DNA from: JBKPIY01 sp046730475
GTDB taxonomy: Bacteria; Actinomycetota; Thermoleophilia; Solirubrobacterales; 70-9
Assembly (NCBI GenBank): GCA_046730475.1
Contig: JBKPIY010000009.1
Coordinates: forward strand, 1-20,629
Direction of reading: 5' to 3'
Length of the DNA stretch: 20,629 nucleotides
A program made the position numbers and the translations under genes. This document shows positions 1 through 6,736 of this stretch, one piece after another; the stretch's first letter is position 1, and each line of letters begins with the position of its first letter. The notes beneath the pieces are model-generated. The model was not told the origin of the DNA. It searched no databases and was given only the letters and a program-made list of their open reading frames with translations.

Positions 1-2
1 CG

Positions 3-1154
3 ACGGCGATCTCGGCGGGGAAGCTTCGCCGGGGGCTGCGAAAGCAGCTGAAGCGGGTCGGCGGTTCGAGCGGGGCGTTCGTGGAGGACATGACCACCGA
101 CTCGACGGTGTTCGCCCGCTCCGACCGCAGCCGGCTGATCCTCGCCTCCAACATGAAGCTGTTCACGACCGGGACGGCCCTCACCCGGTTCGGACCCGAC
201 GCCACCCTCGACACCGCCGCCTGGCGCCTGGGGAGCCTAGACGGCGGCACCCTCCACGGTGCCTTGCTGCTTCGGGGCGCCGGCGACCCGACCCTGACCG
301 GGACCGTGCTGGCGAGGCTCGCCTCCAGGATCAAGGCTGCCGGGGTGCGGCGGATCACCGGCCGGGTGCTGTTCGACGACTCGATCTTCGACCGCTGGCG
401 CGGGGTCCCCTCGACCGGCGTCGGCGGGGGGCCCTATCTTGGCTCGCTCTCGGGCCTCTCGTTCAACTACGGCTTCAATCACCACGGCCGCCTGCTGAAG
501 GATCCCGGCCGGAGCGCCGCCGCCGCCCTCGCCCGCGTCCTCAAAAAGCTCGGGGTGGCGGTGGCGAAGAGGGTGAAGCGGGGCCACCTCACCGCCGGCA
601 CCCCGGACGATCAGCGCCTGGCGCTGATCCCGAGCCCCGACATGGCGGAGCTGATCGCCCTCACCAACGCTCCCTCGGACAACTTCATGGCCGAGATGCT
701 CGCCAAGGACGTTGGCGCCCGGTTCGGAGGGAACGGCACGACAGCGACCGGCGTCAAGGTGATCCGCGCCTTCGCCCGCAAGCGCGGCGCGCGCGTCAAG
801 GGCGAGAACGGCTCCGGCCTCAGCCGCCGGAATCGGGCCACCCCGCGGGCCGTCACCCGTTTCCTCGCCGCGATGCAGGAGGAGGACCCGCCCATCGCCC
901 ACGCCTTCCTCCACTCCCTCGCGGTCGCCGGCCACACCGGCACGCTCGCCGACCGCATGCGGGGCACAGCCGCCGACGACCGCTGCGCTGCGAAGACCGG
1001 CACCCTCGACGGGGTCAGCGCCCTATCCGGCTACTGCTTCGCCGCCGGCGGCCGGATGATGGCGTTCTCCACCCTGATGAACGGCGTCGACATCAACCGA
1101 GCCCACGCCGCCCAGGACAAGATCGCCGCCCTGATCGCCCGCTACTCGCCCTAG
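3..1154 (+). CDS. dacB: D-alanyl-D-alanine carboxypeptidase/endopeptidase, PBP4 (DacB, S13) family, 5'-truncated
   Basis: Penicillin-binding protein 4-type serine peptidase that trims peptidoglycan stem peptides outside the membrane. The reading frame is open to the left edge, so the true start and signal peptide lie outside the window. The GTG at 81 is only the first in-frame start visible, and the 26 codons before it continue the family sequence. Counting from that GTG, the catalytic triads are SNMK at 23-26 (SxxK), SDN at 199-201 (SxN) and KTG at 305-307. The order and spacing fit the S13 family, and the block GSLSGLSFNYGF is also typical. The visible part (about 383 residues) has a short domain between SxxK and SxN, so the large insertion of E. 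coli PBP4 looks reduced. It converges with the RTX gene, 20 bp away. The family call is firm; activity is inferred from intact motifs. Confidence 0.93.
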   Translation, partial: TAISAGKLRRGLRKQLKRVGGSSGAFVEDMTTDSTVFARSDRSRLILASNMKLFTTGTALTRFGPDATLDTAAWRLGSLDGGTLHGALLLRGAGDPTLTGTVLARLASRIKAAGVRRITGRVLFDDSIFDRWRGVPSTGVGGGPYLGSLSGLSFNYGFNHHGRLLKDPGRSAAAALARVLKKLGVAVAKRVKRGHLTAGTPDDQRLALIPSPDMAELIALTNAPSDNFMAEMLAKDVGARFGGNGTTATGVKVIRAFARKRGARVKGENGSGLSRRNRATPRAVTRFLAAMQEEDPPIAHAFLHSLAVAGHTGTLADRMRGTAADDRCAAKTGTLDGVSALSGYCFAAGGRMMAFSTLMNGVDINRAHAAQDKIAALIARYSP

Positions 1155-1186
1155 CCGGGCTGCGGCCTGCCTGCTTAGCAGCCCTT
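1155..1186. terminator. Candidate bidirectional terminator between convergent genes
   Basis: A perfect 7-bp inverted repeat, GGGCTGC (1157-1163) and GCAGCCC (1178-1184), flanks a 14-nt loop just after the dacB stop. The right arm lies in the last codons of the RTX gene. Only two T residues follow on the plus strand, and a smaller hairpin (CTGC-TTA-GCAG) competes with it. Its position between two convergent genes makes termination plausible, but without a T-tract this is weak. Confidence 0.35.
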
Positions 1187-2023
1187 CGCGGGCGGGTCGA
1201 TCTTGTCGACGGTGGCGGACTGGTGCTTGGTGCCGCCGGGGCCGCAGTTGATCCGGCGGTCGCGCCTGTGATCGCGGGCGAGGAGCCTGTCGGGGCCCTC
1301 CTGGCCGAGGAGGGAGTCGACGCCCTTGCCCCCCCGAAGGAGGTCGTGGCGGAAGCCGCCGAGGAGGCGGTCGTCGCCGCTGCCGCCGCGGAGCGTGTCG
1401 CTGCCGCCGCCCCCGCTGATCACGTCGGCGCCTCCGAAGCCGAAGGCGGCGTCGGCGCCGGGGCCGCCGTCGATCAAGTCGTTGCCGGCGAAGCCGATCA
1501 GGCCGTCGCGGCCGGGGCCGCCGACCAGGTCATCGTTGCCACCCTCACCCGCGAGGACGTCCTTGCCCTTGCCGCCGACCACCCGGTCGATCCCGGGACC
1601 CGCCACGAGAGTGTCGTTGCCGGCGCCGCCGTCGACGATCATCCTCACCCCGGCCGGGAGCGCCCCCGGGTATGTCGTCCGGGTCGAGAGGACGTCGTCG
1701 CCGGCCCCCAGCTTCACCTCGATCGTCTCGGTGGCGCTGCAGGTGACGTCCAGGGGGTCGATCGCGAGACAATCCAGGCCCGGCACGACCCCGGCGAGGT
1801 CGGAGACGAGGAGGTTGGCGGTGTCAGGATCGAGCTTGATCGTGACCTTGTTCTCCTCGTTTCCCGTTCCGACGACCCAGAGGCGGCCCTGTTGATCGAA
1901 GCCCGCGGTCGACGCCAGCGAGGCGGTGGGCGCCGCGAGGGCAGCCCCGATGGCGAGCGCGACGATCGCGGCCCCGGCGCGGGGGCGACCGAGGAGGTCA
2001 CGGGGGGTGCGGAAGAAGGACAT
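1175..2023 (-). CDS. Secreted RTX-type calcium-binding repeat protein
   Basis: Probable exported protein with hemolysin-type calcium-binding repeats; its biological role is unknown. I start it at the ATG at 2023 (282 aa), because this puts a clean signal peptide at the N-terminus: Arg-rich n-region, AAIVALAIGAALAAPTA core, and a cleavage site near SLAS/TAG. An in-frame GTG at 2059 would add 12 residues. After a non-repetitive domain of about 90 residues (with a Cys pair in GLDCLAIDPLDVTC), about 11 to 12 GGxGxDxLxG nonapeptides run over 1274-1630. They form the parallel beta-roll that binds Ca2+ between turns. The C-terminus has a Cys motif (INCGPGG ... KGC) that may form a disulfide. It sits downstream of ligA on the same strand. 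No RTX type I secretion genes are nearby, so Sec export is likelier. Confidence 0.85.
   Translation of the reverse strand: MSFFRTPRDLLGRPRAGAAIVALAIGAALAAPTASLASTAGFDQQGRLWVVGTGNEENKVTIKLDPDTANLLVSDLAGVVPGLDCLAIDPLDVTCSATETIEVKLGAGDDVLSTRTTYPGALPAGVRMIVDGGAGNDTLVAGPGIDRVVGGKGKDVLAGEGGNDDLVGGPGRDGLIGFAGNDLIDGGPGADAAFGFGGADVISGGGGSDTLRGGSGDDRLLGGFRHDLLRGGKGVDSLLGQEGPDRLLARDHRRDRRINCGPGGTKHQSATVDKIDPPAKGC
1274..1630 (-). repeat. Tandem RTX nonapeptide-coding repeats
   Basis: In-frame degenerate tandem repeat inside the RTX gene encoding successive GGxGxDxLx units such as GGAGNDTLV, GGKGKDVLA, GGSGDDRLL and GGKGVDSLL. The DNA is GC-rich and repetitive, with period close to 27 nt. The last units (GGFRHDLLR, GQEGPDRLL) are more diverged, which suggests decay or capping at the C-terminal edge of the beta-roll. 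Confidence 0.85.
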
Positions 2024-2087
2024 GGTCCGGGCCGTCCGTGGCCCCGGTGAATTCAACACCCTCGCGCCGACGAAGTCGCGGCCGGGC

Positions 2088-4112
2088 TCAGGCCTTCACC
2101 AGCCGGCGCAGACGGCGCTCGTCGAGGACGTCCAGCCCAAGCTCCTCGGCCTTGGCGAGCTTCGAGCCGGGGCTGTCTCCGGCGACGACGTAGTCGGTGT
2201 TTCGGGAGACCGAAGAGGCCACCTTTCCGCCGGCCCGCCGAATCAGCTTGGTCGCCTCCTCGCGGGTGAGGTTGGGGAGGCTGCCGGTGAGGACCAGCGT
2301 CTTCCCCTCAAGCGGCCCACCCCCGACGCGGCGCTCGGACGCGGCCAGCTCGAAGCGAAGCCCGGCCTTGCGAAGCCTCTCGATCAGCTCCAGGGCCCGC
2401 TCCTCGTGGATCTCCTCGAAGATCTGGGTGGCCAAGATCGGCCCGATCCCCTCGGCCTCCTCGATCTGCTCGGGCTGGGCCGCGATCAGGGCGTCCATCG
2501 AGCCGAAGTGCTCGGCGAGCGACTCGGCGTTGACGAAGCCGACCCCGGGGATCCCGAGGGCGTAGAGGACGCGGGAGAACGGGCGCCGCCTGGATCCCTC
2601 GATCTCGCGGATCAGGTTCTCGGCCGACACCCGCCCGAAGCCATCGAGCTTCTCGATCCGCTCGACCGTGAGATCGTAGATGTCGGCGGCGTCGGCGATC
2701 AGGCCCTCCTGGAGGAAGCGGTAGGCGTTCTTCTCGCCCAGGCCCTCGATCTCCATCGCCCCGCGGAAGTGCTTGACGTGCTGGAATTGCTGGCCGGGGC
2801 AGCCCGTGCGGTTGGGGCAGATCGTGAACACGCCCCCGTCGGGCTTCACGGTCTCGGTGCCGCATAACGGGCACCTCTTCGGGGGCCGGGGCTTGCGGGC
2901 CCCTTTCTTCCGCCGCTGGGTAATCGGCGAGACGACCTGCGGGATGACCTCGCCGGCTCGCATCACCACCACCTCGTCGCCCTCGCGGACGTCCTTGCGG
3001 TCGAGGTCCTCCTCGTTGTGGAGGGTGGCGGTGCTCACCGTCACCCCGCCAACGTGGACCGGCTCGAGCATCGCGAACGGCAGCAGGTGCCCGGTCCGGC
3101 CCACGTTCCAGACGATCTTGTTGAGCCTGGTGGTCGCGGTGGTGGGGGCAAACTTCCAGGCGACCGCCCAGCGCGGCTCCCGCCCGGCGACCCCCAGCTC
3201 GCGCTGGAGCCCGCGATCGTCGACCTTGACGACGACGCCGTCGATCTCGTAGTCGAGCTGGTCGCGGCGTCCCTCCCACCAGCGGCAGCGCGCGGCGACC
3301 TCGTCGACCCCGTGGTGGACCGAGATGTCGTCGTTCACCTTGAAGCCCTTCGCCCGTAGCCACTCGAGGGTCTCGCTATGGCTCTGGGGCTCCCAACCGC
3401 CGCGGGGCGTCCCCACCCCGTAGCACCAGATCGAGAGCGGGCGCCCGGCGGCGATCTTCGGGTCGAGCTGGCGGATCGACCCGGCGGCCGCGTTCCGGGG
3501 GTTGGCGAAGGTGTTATCGCCTGCCTCCGCGCGCTGCTCGTTCAAGTGGGCGAAATCGGCCAGGGGGAGGTAGACCTCGCCGCGCACCTCGACCAGCTCG
3601 GGGCCATCGTCGATCCGAAGCGGGATCGCCTTGATCGTGCGCAGGTTCTGGGTCACGTCCTCGCCGATCCGCCCGTCCCCGCGGGTGGCGCCACGGGTCA
3701 TCACCCCGTTCTCGTAGGTGAGCGAGATCGCGAGCCCGTCGATCTTCGGCTCTGAGACGTAGCGGATCTCGCGGCCCTCGATGTCGAGCCGCTTCAGGCG
3801 GTTCTCGATCCGGGTGGCCCAGGCGCGGAGCTCGTCCTCGGTGCGGGCGTTGGCGAGGGAGAGCATCGGCTCGGCGTGCTCGTGCTGGGCGAACCGGTCG
3901 AGCGGGCGGCCGCCCACTCGCTGGGTCGGCGAATCGGGGGTGCGCAGCTCGGGGTGCGCCTCCTCCAGCTCGCGAAGCTCATGGAGGAGGTCGTCGTACT
4001 CGGGGTCGGAGATCTCGGGGTCGTCGAGGACGTAGTAGCGGTAGTCGTGACGGCCGATTTCGCGACGGAGCACCTCCGCGCGCTCGGCCGCCTTGGCGGG
4101 TGCGACGGTCAC
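2088..4112 (-). CDS. ligA: NAD-dependent DNA ligase LigA
   Basis: Seals nicks in replication and repair by NAD+-driven adenylation. The start chosen is the GTG at 4112, whose first bases overlap the surE stop (GTGA). It gives 674 residues, the usual LigA length, and begins just before the Ia domain (HDYRYYVLDDPEISDPEYD). A frame open further upstream would add 35 residues inside surE and is not needed. The adenylated lysine is in KIDG at 123-126. The OB fold follows, then a four-Cys zinc finger (C414, C417, C432, C438), helix-hairpin-helix repeats (about 470-590), and a C-terminal BRCT domain (about 598-674) containing GKTLVLTGSLPNLTREEA. All catalytic parts look intact. The overlap with surE implies co-transcription and translational coupling, as no clear Shine-Dalgarno precedes the GTG. 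Confidence 0.97.
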   Translation of the reverse strand: MTVAPAKAAERAEVLRREIGRHDYRYYVLDDPEISDPEYDDLLHELRELEEAHPELRTPDSPTQRVGGRPLDRFAQHEHAEPMLSLANARTEDELRAWATRIENRLKRLDIEGREIRYVSEPKIDGLAISLTYENGVMTRGATRGDGRIGEDVTQNLRTIKAIPLRIDDGPELVEVRGEVYLPLADFAHLNEQRAEAGDNTFANPRNAAAGSIRQLDPKIAAGRPLSIWCYGVGTPRGGWEPQSHSETLEWLRAKGFKVNDDISVHHGVDEVAARCRWWEGRRDQLDYEIDGVVVKVDDRGLQRELGVAGREPRWAVAWKFAPTTATTRLNKIVWNVGRTGHLLPFAMLEPVHVGGVTVSTATLHNEEDLDRKDVREGDEVVVMRAGEVIPQVVSPITQRRKKGARKPRPPKRCPLCGTETVKPDGGVFTICPNRTGCPGQQFQHVKHFRGAMEIEGLGEKNAYRFLQEGLIADAADIYDLTVERIEKLDGFGRVSAENLIREIEGSRRRPFSRVLYALGIPGVGFVNAESLAEHFGSMDALIAAQPEQIEEAEGIGPILATQIFEEIHEERALELIERLRKAGLRFELAASERRVGGGPLEGKTLVLTGSLPNLTREEATKLIRRAGGKVASSVSRNTDYVVAGDSPGSKLAKAEELGLDVLDERRLRRLVKA

Positions 4113-4984
4113 CGTCGCGCGGACGTCCGGCCCGCGGTTCCGGTCCCGGTCGCCTCCGAGTCGCCGGAGTCGGAAGATGCGGCCCGCGCCGCCTCCAGCA
4201 TCCTGCCCAGGTCCCACGATCGCAGCCGCTCCAGTCCCGGCCGGTCGGTGAGGTCGAAATGAACCGGCGTGACCGAGATCCAGCCCCGAGCGATCGCCGA
4301 TAGATCGGAGCCCTCCTCGTCCTCGAACGAGGGCTCGAAGCCGTAGATCTGGTATCGCCGCCCCTCCTCGGGATCCTCCTCGACCAGTTTCAGCTCGTCG
4401 TTGTAGAGGCGCTTGCCCAGGTGGGTGACCTTGGTCCCTTTGACCGGTCCGGCCGGGCAGTTGACGTTCAGGAGGGTCCCCTCGGGCAGCCCTTCCTCGC
4501 TGACGCGGCGAACGAGCTCCGCCGCGAACGCGGCGGCGACGTCGAAGTCGAACTCGCGGCCGAACCGAAAGTCCATCTCCCGGGCGGCCGACTGCTGGGA
4601 GATCGCGATCGCGGGGACCCCGAGGACGATCCCCTCGAGCCCCGCCGCGACCGTCCCCGAATAGGTGATGTCGTCGCCCAGGTTCGAGCCGTGGTTGATC
4701 CCGGATACGATCAGCTCGGGCTTGTCGCCGAGGAGGCCGAGGTCGGCGAACCGGACGCAGTCGACGGGGGTGCCGTCGGTGGCGAAGCCGGTGTGGCCGT
4801 CCCCGAACTCCACCTCGCGGACCCAGAGGGGCGAGCGGGTGGTGATGCTGCGCGCCGTCGCGCTGCGGTTCGAGTCGGGGGCGATCACGCGGACCATGAC
4901 TCCGGGAAGTGATTCGAGCGCCCGGCGGGCCGCGTGCAGGCCGGCGGCCTGGATCCCGTCGTCGTTGGTGAGAAGGACCCTCAC
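4109..4984 (-). CDS. surE: 5'/3'-nucleotidase SurE (survival protein)
   Basis: Metal-dependent nucleoside monophosphate phosphatase. The start is the GTG at 4984, giving 291 residues that open directly with VRVLLTNDDGI, the canonical SurE N-terminus. The much longer open frame upstream is a high-GC artefact crossing the FTR1 and truA genes. Metal ligands are visible: D8 and D9 (NDDG), S41 (APDSNRSA) and N97 (SGINHGSNLG). GTPVDCVRFA and the conserved TYSGTVAAG block follow. It is about 30-40 residues longer than usual because of a C-terminal tail rich in Ser, Gly, Thr and Ala, which looks non-conserved. Its TGA overlaps the ligA GTG by four bases. The FTR1 gene ends 50 bp upstream on the same strand. 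Confidence 0.96.
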   Translation of the reverse strand: MRVLLTNDDGIQAAGLHAARRALESLPGVMVRVIAPDSNRSATARSITTRSPLWVREVEFGDGHTGFATDGTPVDCVRFADLGLLGDKPELIVSGINHGSNLGDDITYSGTVAAGLEGIVLGVPAIAISQQSAAREMDFRFGREFDFDVAAAFAAELVRRVSEEGLPEGTLLNVNCPAGPVKGTKVTHLGKRLYNDELKLVEEDPEEGRRYQIYGFEPSFEDEEGSDLSAIARGWISVTPVHFDLTDRPGLERLRSWDLGRMLEAARAASSDSGDSEATGTGTAGRTSARR

Positions 4985-5034
4985 CGCACCGATTCTAGGA
5001 AGGCGGAGCGTCGAGACGGCGGGATGCCGCGCGC

Positions 5035-5769
5035 TCAGGTGCCCGTCGTGGCCTTGGCCTCGCGACGGGGGCCGCGATAGTCGCGCAGGTACAGCCAAGT
5101 GAGGCCGCCGCAGTAGGCGAGGGCGGCGAGCGGCGCCACCAGCTCGAGCAGCTCGCTCCCCGCCACCTCGCTGAGCTCGTGGAGTCCCCCGAACAGGAGG
5201 AAGGCGGCGAACCCGATCACGAGCAGGCTGGTGACGGTGAAGAACTTCCGAAGGTCGATCCGCAGGGCGCCGCGATAGAAGGCGACCCCGAGGCCCAGCG
5301 CGGTGCACAGGCCCAGGATCCCTGCAATCACCGCGATCGGGCCGGAGTCCTCGGTAGAGGCGAACAGGAAGAGGGCGGTCTCGATCCCCTCGCGACCGAC
5401 GGCGATGAAGGAGACCGAGGCGAGTCCCAGGGCGCTCCCGGCGCGAAGCGACTCGCTCACCTGCTCGCGCAGGTGGGCGCCGATCGTCGCCGCCTGCTTG
5501 CGCATCCAGAAGGCCATCCAGGTGACGACGCCCGCTGCCGCGATCATCGCGGTGCCCTCGTAGACCGCCTCGCTCGAGCCGTGGAGCTCCCCCCCGGAGG
5601 CGAACAGGACGGCGCCGACCATTACGCTCAGGGCGGCGGCGGCGAGCACCCCCCACCAGACCGCGGGGGCGTGCTCGCGTTGGTCGGTCTTGGCGAGGTA
5701 GGCGAGGATCAGGCCGATCACCAAGGCGGCCTCGAAGCCCTCTCGCAGCGTGATTACGAATGCGCCCAT
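5035..5769 (-). CDS. FTR1-family high-affinity iron permease (EfeU-like)
   Basis: Polytopic membrane protein of the FTR1/EfeU family that moves iron across the cytoplasmic membrane. It has 244 residues and about seven hydrophobic segments. Two REGxE iron-binding motifs are present: REGFE at 9-13 in the first helix and REGIE at 126-130. This is the family's internal repeat and its diagnostic feature. The N-terminus starts at the family's usual point, with the first REGxE close to the start. EfeO and EfeB, the common periplasmic partners, are not in the window, so it is a stand-alone permease here or its partners are elsewhere. The 87 bp separating it from truA holds an iron-box-like palindrome and an extended -10 element, pointing to its own iron-repressed promoter. 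Possible read-through into surE and ligA is inference. Confidence 0.94.
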   Translation of the reverse strand: MGAFVITLREGFEAALVIGLILAYLAKTDQREHAPAVWWGVLAAAALSVMVGAVLFASGGELHGSSEAVYEGTAMIAAAGVVTWMAFWMRKQAATIGAHLREQVSESLRAGSALGLASVSFIAVGREGIETALFLFASTEDSGPIAVIAGILGLCTALGLGVAFYRGALRIDLRKFFTVTSLLVIGFAAFLLFGGLHELSEVAGSELLELVAPLAALAYCGGLTWLYLRDYRGPRREAKATTGT

Positions 5770-5819
5770 TGCCTCTGTTTACGTGTCCCGCGGCCGAGTT
5801 GATCGGTTCCGGGAGAGCC

Positions 5820-5828
5820 AGACTAGCA
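5820..5828 (-). promoter_or_regulatory. Candidate extended -10 promoter element for the FTR1 gene
   Basis: On the minus strand the bases read TGCTAGTCT, matching the extended -10 form TGnTAnnnT. It lies about 50 bp upstream of the FTR1 ATG and 4 bp downstream of the iron-box palindrome, which would therefore cover the -35 and spacer region. No convincing TTGACA is present at 16-18 bp spacing, as is common for extended -10 promoters. Pattern match only. Confidence 0.45.
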
Positions 5829-5832
5829 GAGC

Positions 5833-5860
5833 TTAGGCGAACCTTATTAGGCTCGCCTAA
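5833..5860 (-). promoter_or_regulatory. Iron-box-like operator (DtxR/IdeR type) upstream of the FTR1 permease
   Basis: A 28-bp AT-rich island in GC-rich DNA with near-perfect dyad symmetry. The outer arms TTAGGCGA (5833-5840) and TCGCCTAA (5853-5860) are exact inverse complements, and the inner CCT and AGG also pair, giving 12 of 14 symmetric positions. It holds four TTAGG/CCTAA-like half-sites, the signature of DtxR/IdeR operators (consensus close to TTAGGTTAGSCTAACCTAA). On the minus strand TTAGGCGAGCCTAA matches the first 14 consensus positions except two. It overlaps the last codons and stop of truA and lies 63 bp before the FTR1 start. Binding by an iron-loaded repressor under iron sufficiency is inferred. 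Confidence 0.72.
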
Positions 5861-6609
5861 TAGCGCACCGACGCGAGGTGAAGGCCGTGGGCCGGGGCGG
5901 TCTCGCCGGCCCGCTCGCGGGGGGCGCCGGCGAGCAGCGAGCCGAACTGGTCGAGCTCGCGGCGCCCGCCGGCGACCTCGAGCATCGTCCCCACCAGCAC
6001 CCGGACCATGTTCCGCATGAAGGCGTCCGCCTCGATCCACAGCTCGATCAGCCTGCCGGGAGCCGGGAGCGGAGGCTCCACGGCACGCCACTCGCACCGG
6101 TGGACGTGCCGCTCGAACCGGACGTGCTCGGTGTCGGTCGGGGTGAACGCGGTGAAGTCGTGCGCCCCCACCGCGGCGGAGGCGCAACGCTGCAGGTGCT
6201 CGAGGTCGATCGGATGGGGCCAGTACAGCGACAGCCCCCGCTCGAACGGGCTCGGCACCGGCGCCGCCAGTACGCGGTAGCAGTAGGTGCGGGCGCGGGC
6301 CCGGCGGCGGGCATCGAAGCCGGCCTCCGCCGGGGCGGCGGAGAGGACGGCGAGATCGTCGCCGGTGAGGGCGTTGAGGCCGCGGGCTAGGTCCTCGGGG
6401 CGATCACCGGAGAAGTCGAAGCTCGCCACCTGGCCCCAGGCATGGACCCCGGCGTCCGTGCGCCCCGCGACCGTGAGCGCGACCTCGTGGGAGAGGATCT
6501 GGGCAAGGGCCCGCTCGAGCTCGCCCTGGACCGTTCGCAGCCCAGGCTGGGCCGCCCAGCCCGCAAAACGGGCGCCATGGTAGGCGAGGTCGAGCCGGAT
6601 CGTCGTCAT
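5857..6609 (-). CDS. truA: tRNA pseudouridine(38-40) synthase TruA
   Basis: Converts uridine to pseudouridine at positions 38-40 of the tRNA anticodon arm. I use the ATG at 6609 (250 aa), since MTTIRLDLAYHGARFAGW matches the normal family start; a GTG at 6621 would add four residues. The catalytic aspartate is D52 in GRTDAGVHA. Other family blocks include the RTYCYRV strand, AVGAHDFTAF and the C-terminal FMRNMVRVLVGTMLEVAGG. Length is normal. truA often follows rplQ in bacterial alpha operons. Here it is on the same strand but about 2.8 kb beyond rplQ, separated by a hydrolase gene and an opposite-strand gene. Its stop codon lies within the iron-box palindrome of the next gene. Confidence 0.96.
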   Translation of the reverse strand: MTTIRLDLAYHGARFAGWAAQPGLRTVQGELERALAQILSHEVALTVAGRTDAGVHAWGQVASFDFSGDRPEDLARGLNALTGDDLAVLSAAPAEAGFDARRRARARTYCYRVLAAPVPSPFERGLSLYWPHPIDLEHLQRCASAAVGAHDFTAFTPTDTEHVRFERHVHRCEWRAVEPPLPAPGRLIELWIEADAFMRNMVRVLVGTMLEVAGGRRELDQFGSLLAGAPRERAGETAPAHGLHLASVRY

Positions 6610-6702
6610 CCGCGACGACACTAGTAGCGACGCTCGAAGCGCGATCAGACGAGCCGCCGGACATCAGCCGCGAGGGTGCTCGTGCCCGCCTCGGCTAGCG
6701 TT

Positions 6703-6719
6703 GAGCGGTCTCGCCGCTC
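6703..6719 (-). terminator. Candidate T-less hairpin after the CocE-type hydrolase gene
   Basis: Perfect 6-bp stem GAGCGG/CCGCTC with a 5-nt loop, about 17 nt past the hydrolase stop codon on the minus strand. No T-tract follows, so if it terminates it would be a weak or Rho-assisted type. It lies in the 127-bp gap before truA, where I see no other clear signal. Confidence 0.3.
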
Positions 6720-6736
6720 CCACCCCCGAGGCCGCG

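Noticed and set aside
1274..1630. Possible CRISPR-like or satellite array
   Set aside because: The periodicity comes from in-frame RTX nonapeptide codons. Repeats are degenerate with no spacers.
1223..2050. 275-codon plus-strand frame opposite the RTX gene
   Set aside because: Its Ala/Val/Glu-rich repeats are the antisense image of the RTX glycine/aspartate repeats.
4109..6187. 692-codon minus-strand frame reading through FTR1 and truA into surE
   Set aside because: Only its last 291 codons are SurE. The rest overlaps FTR1 and truA, which are complete and well conserved in other frames.
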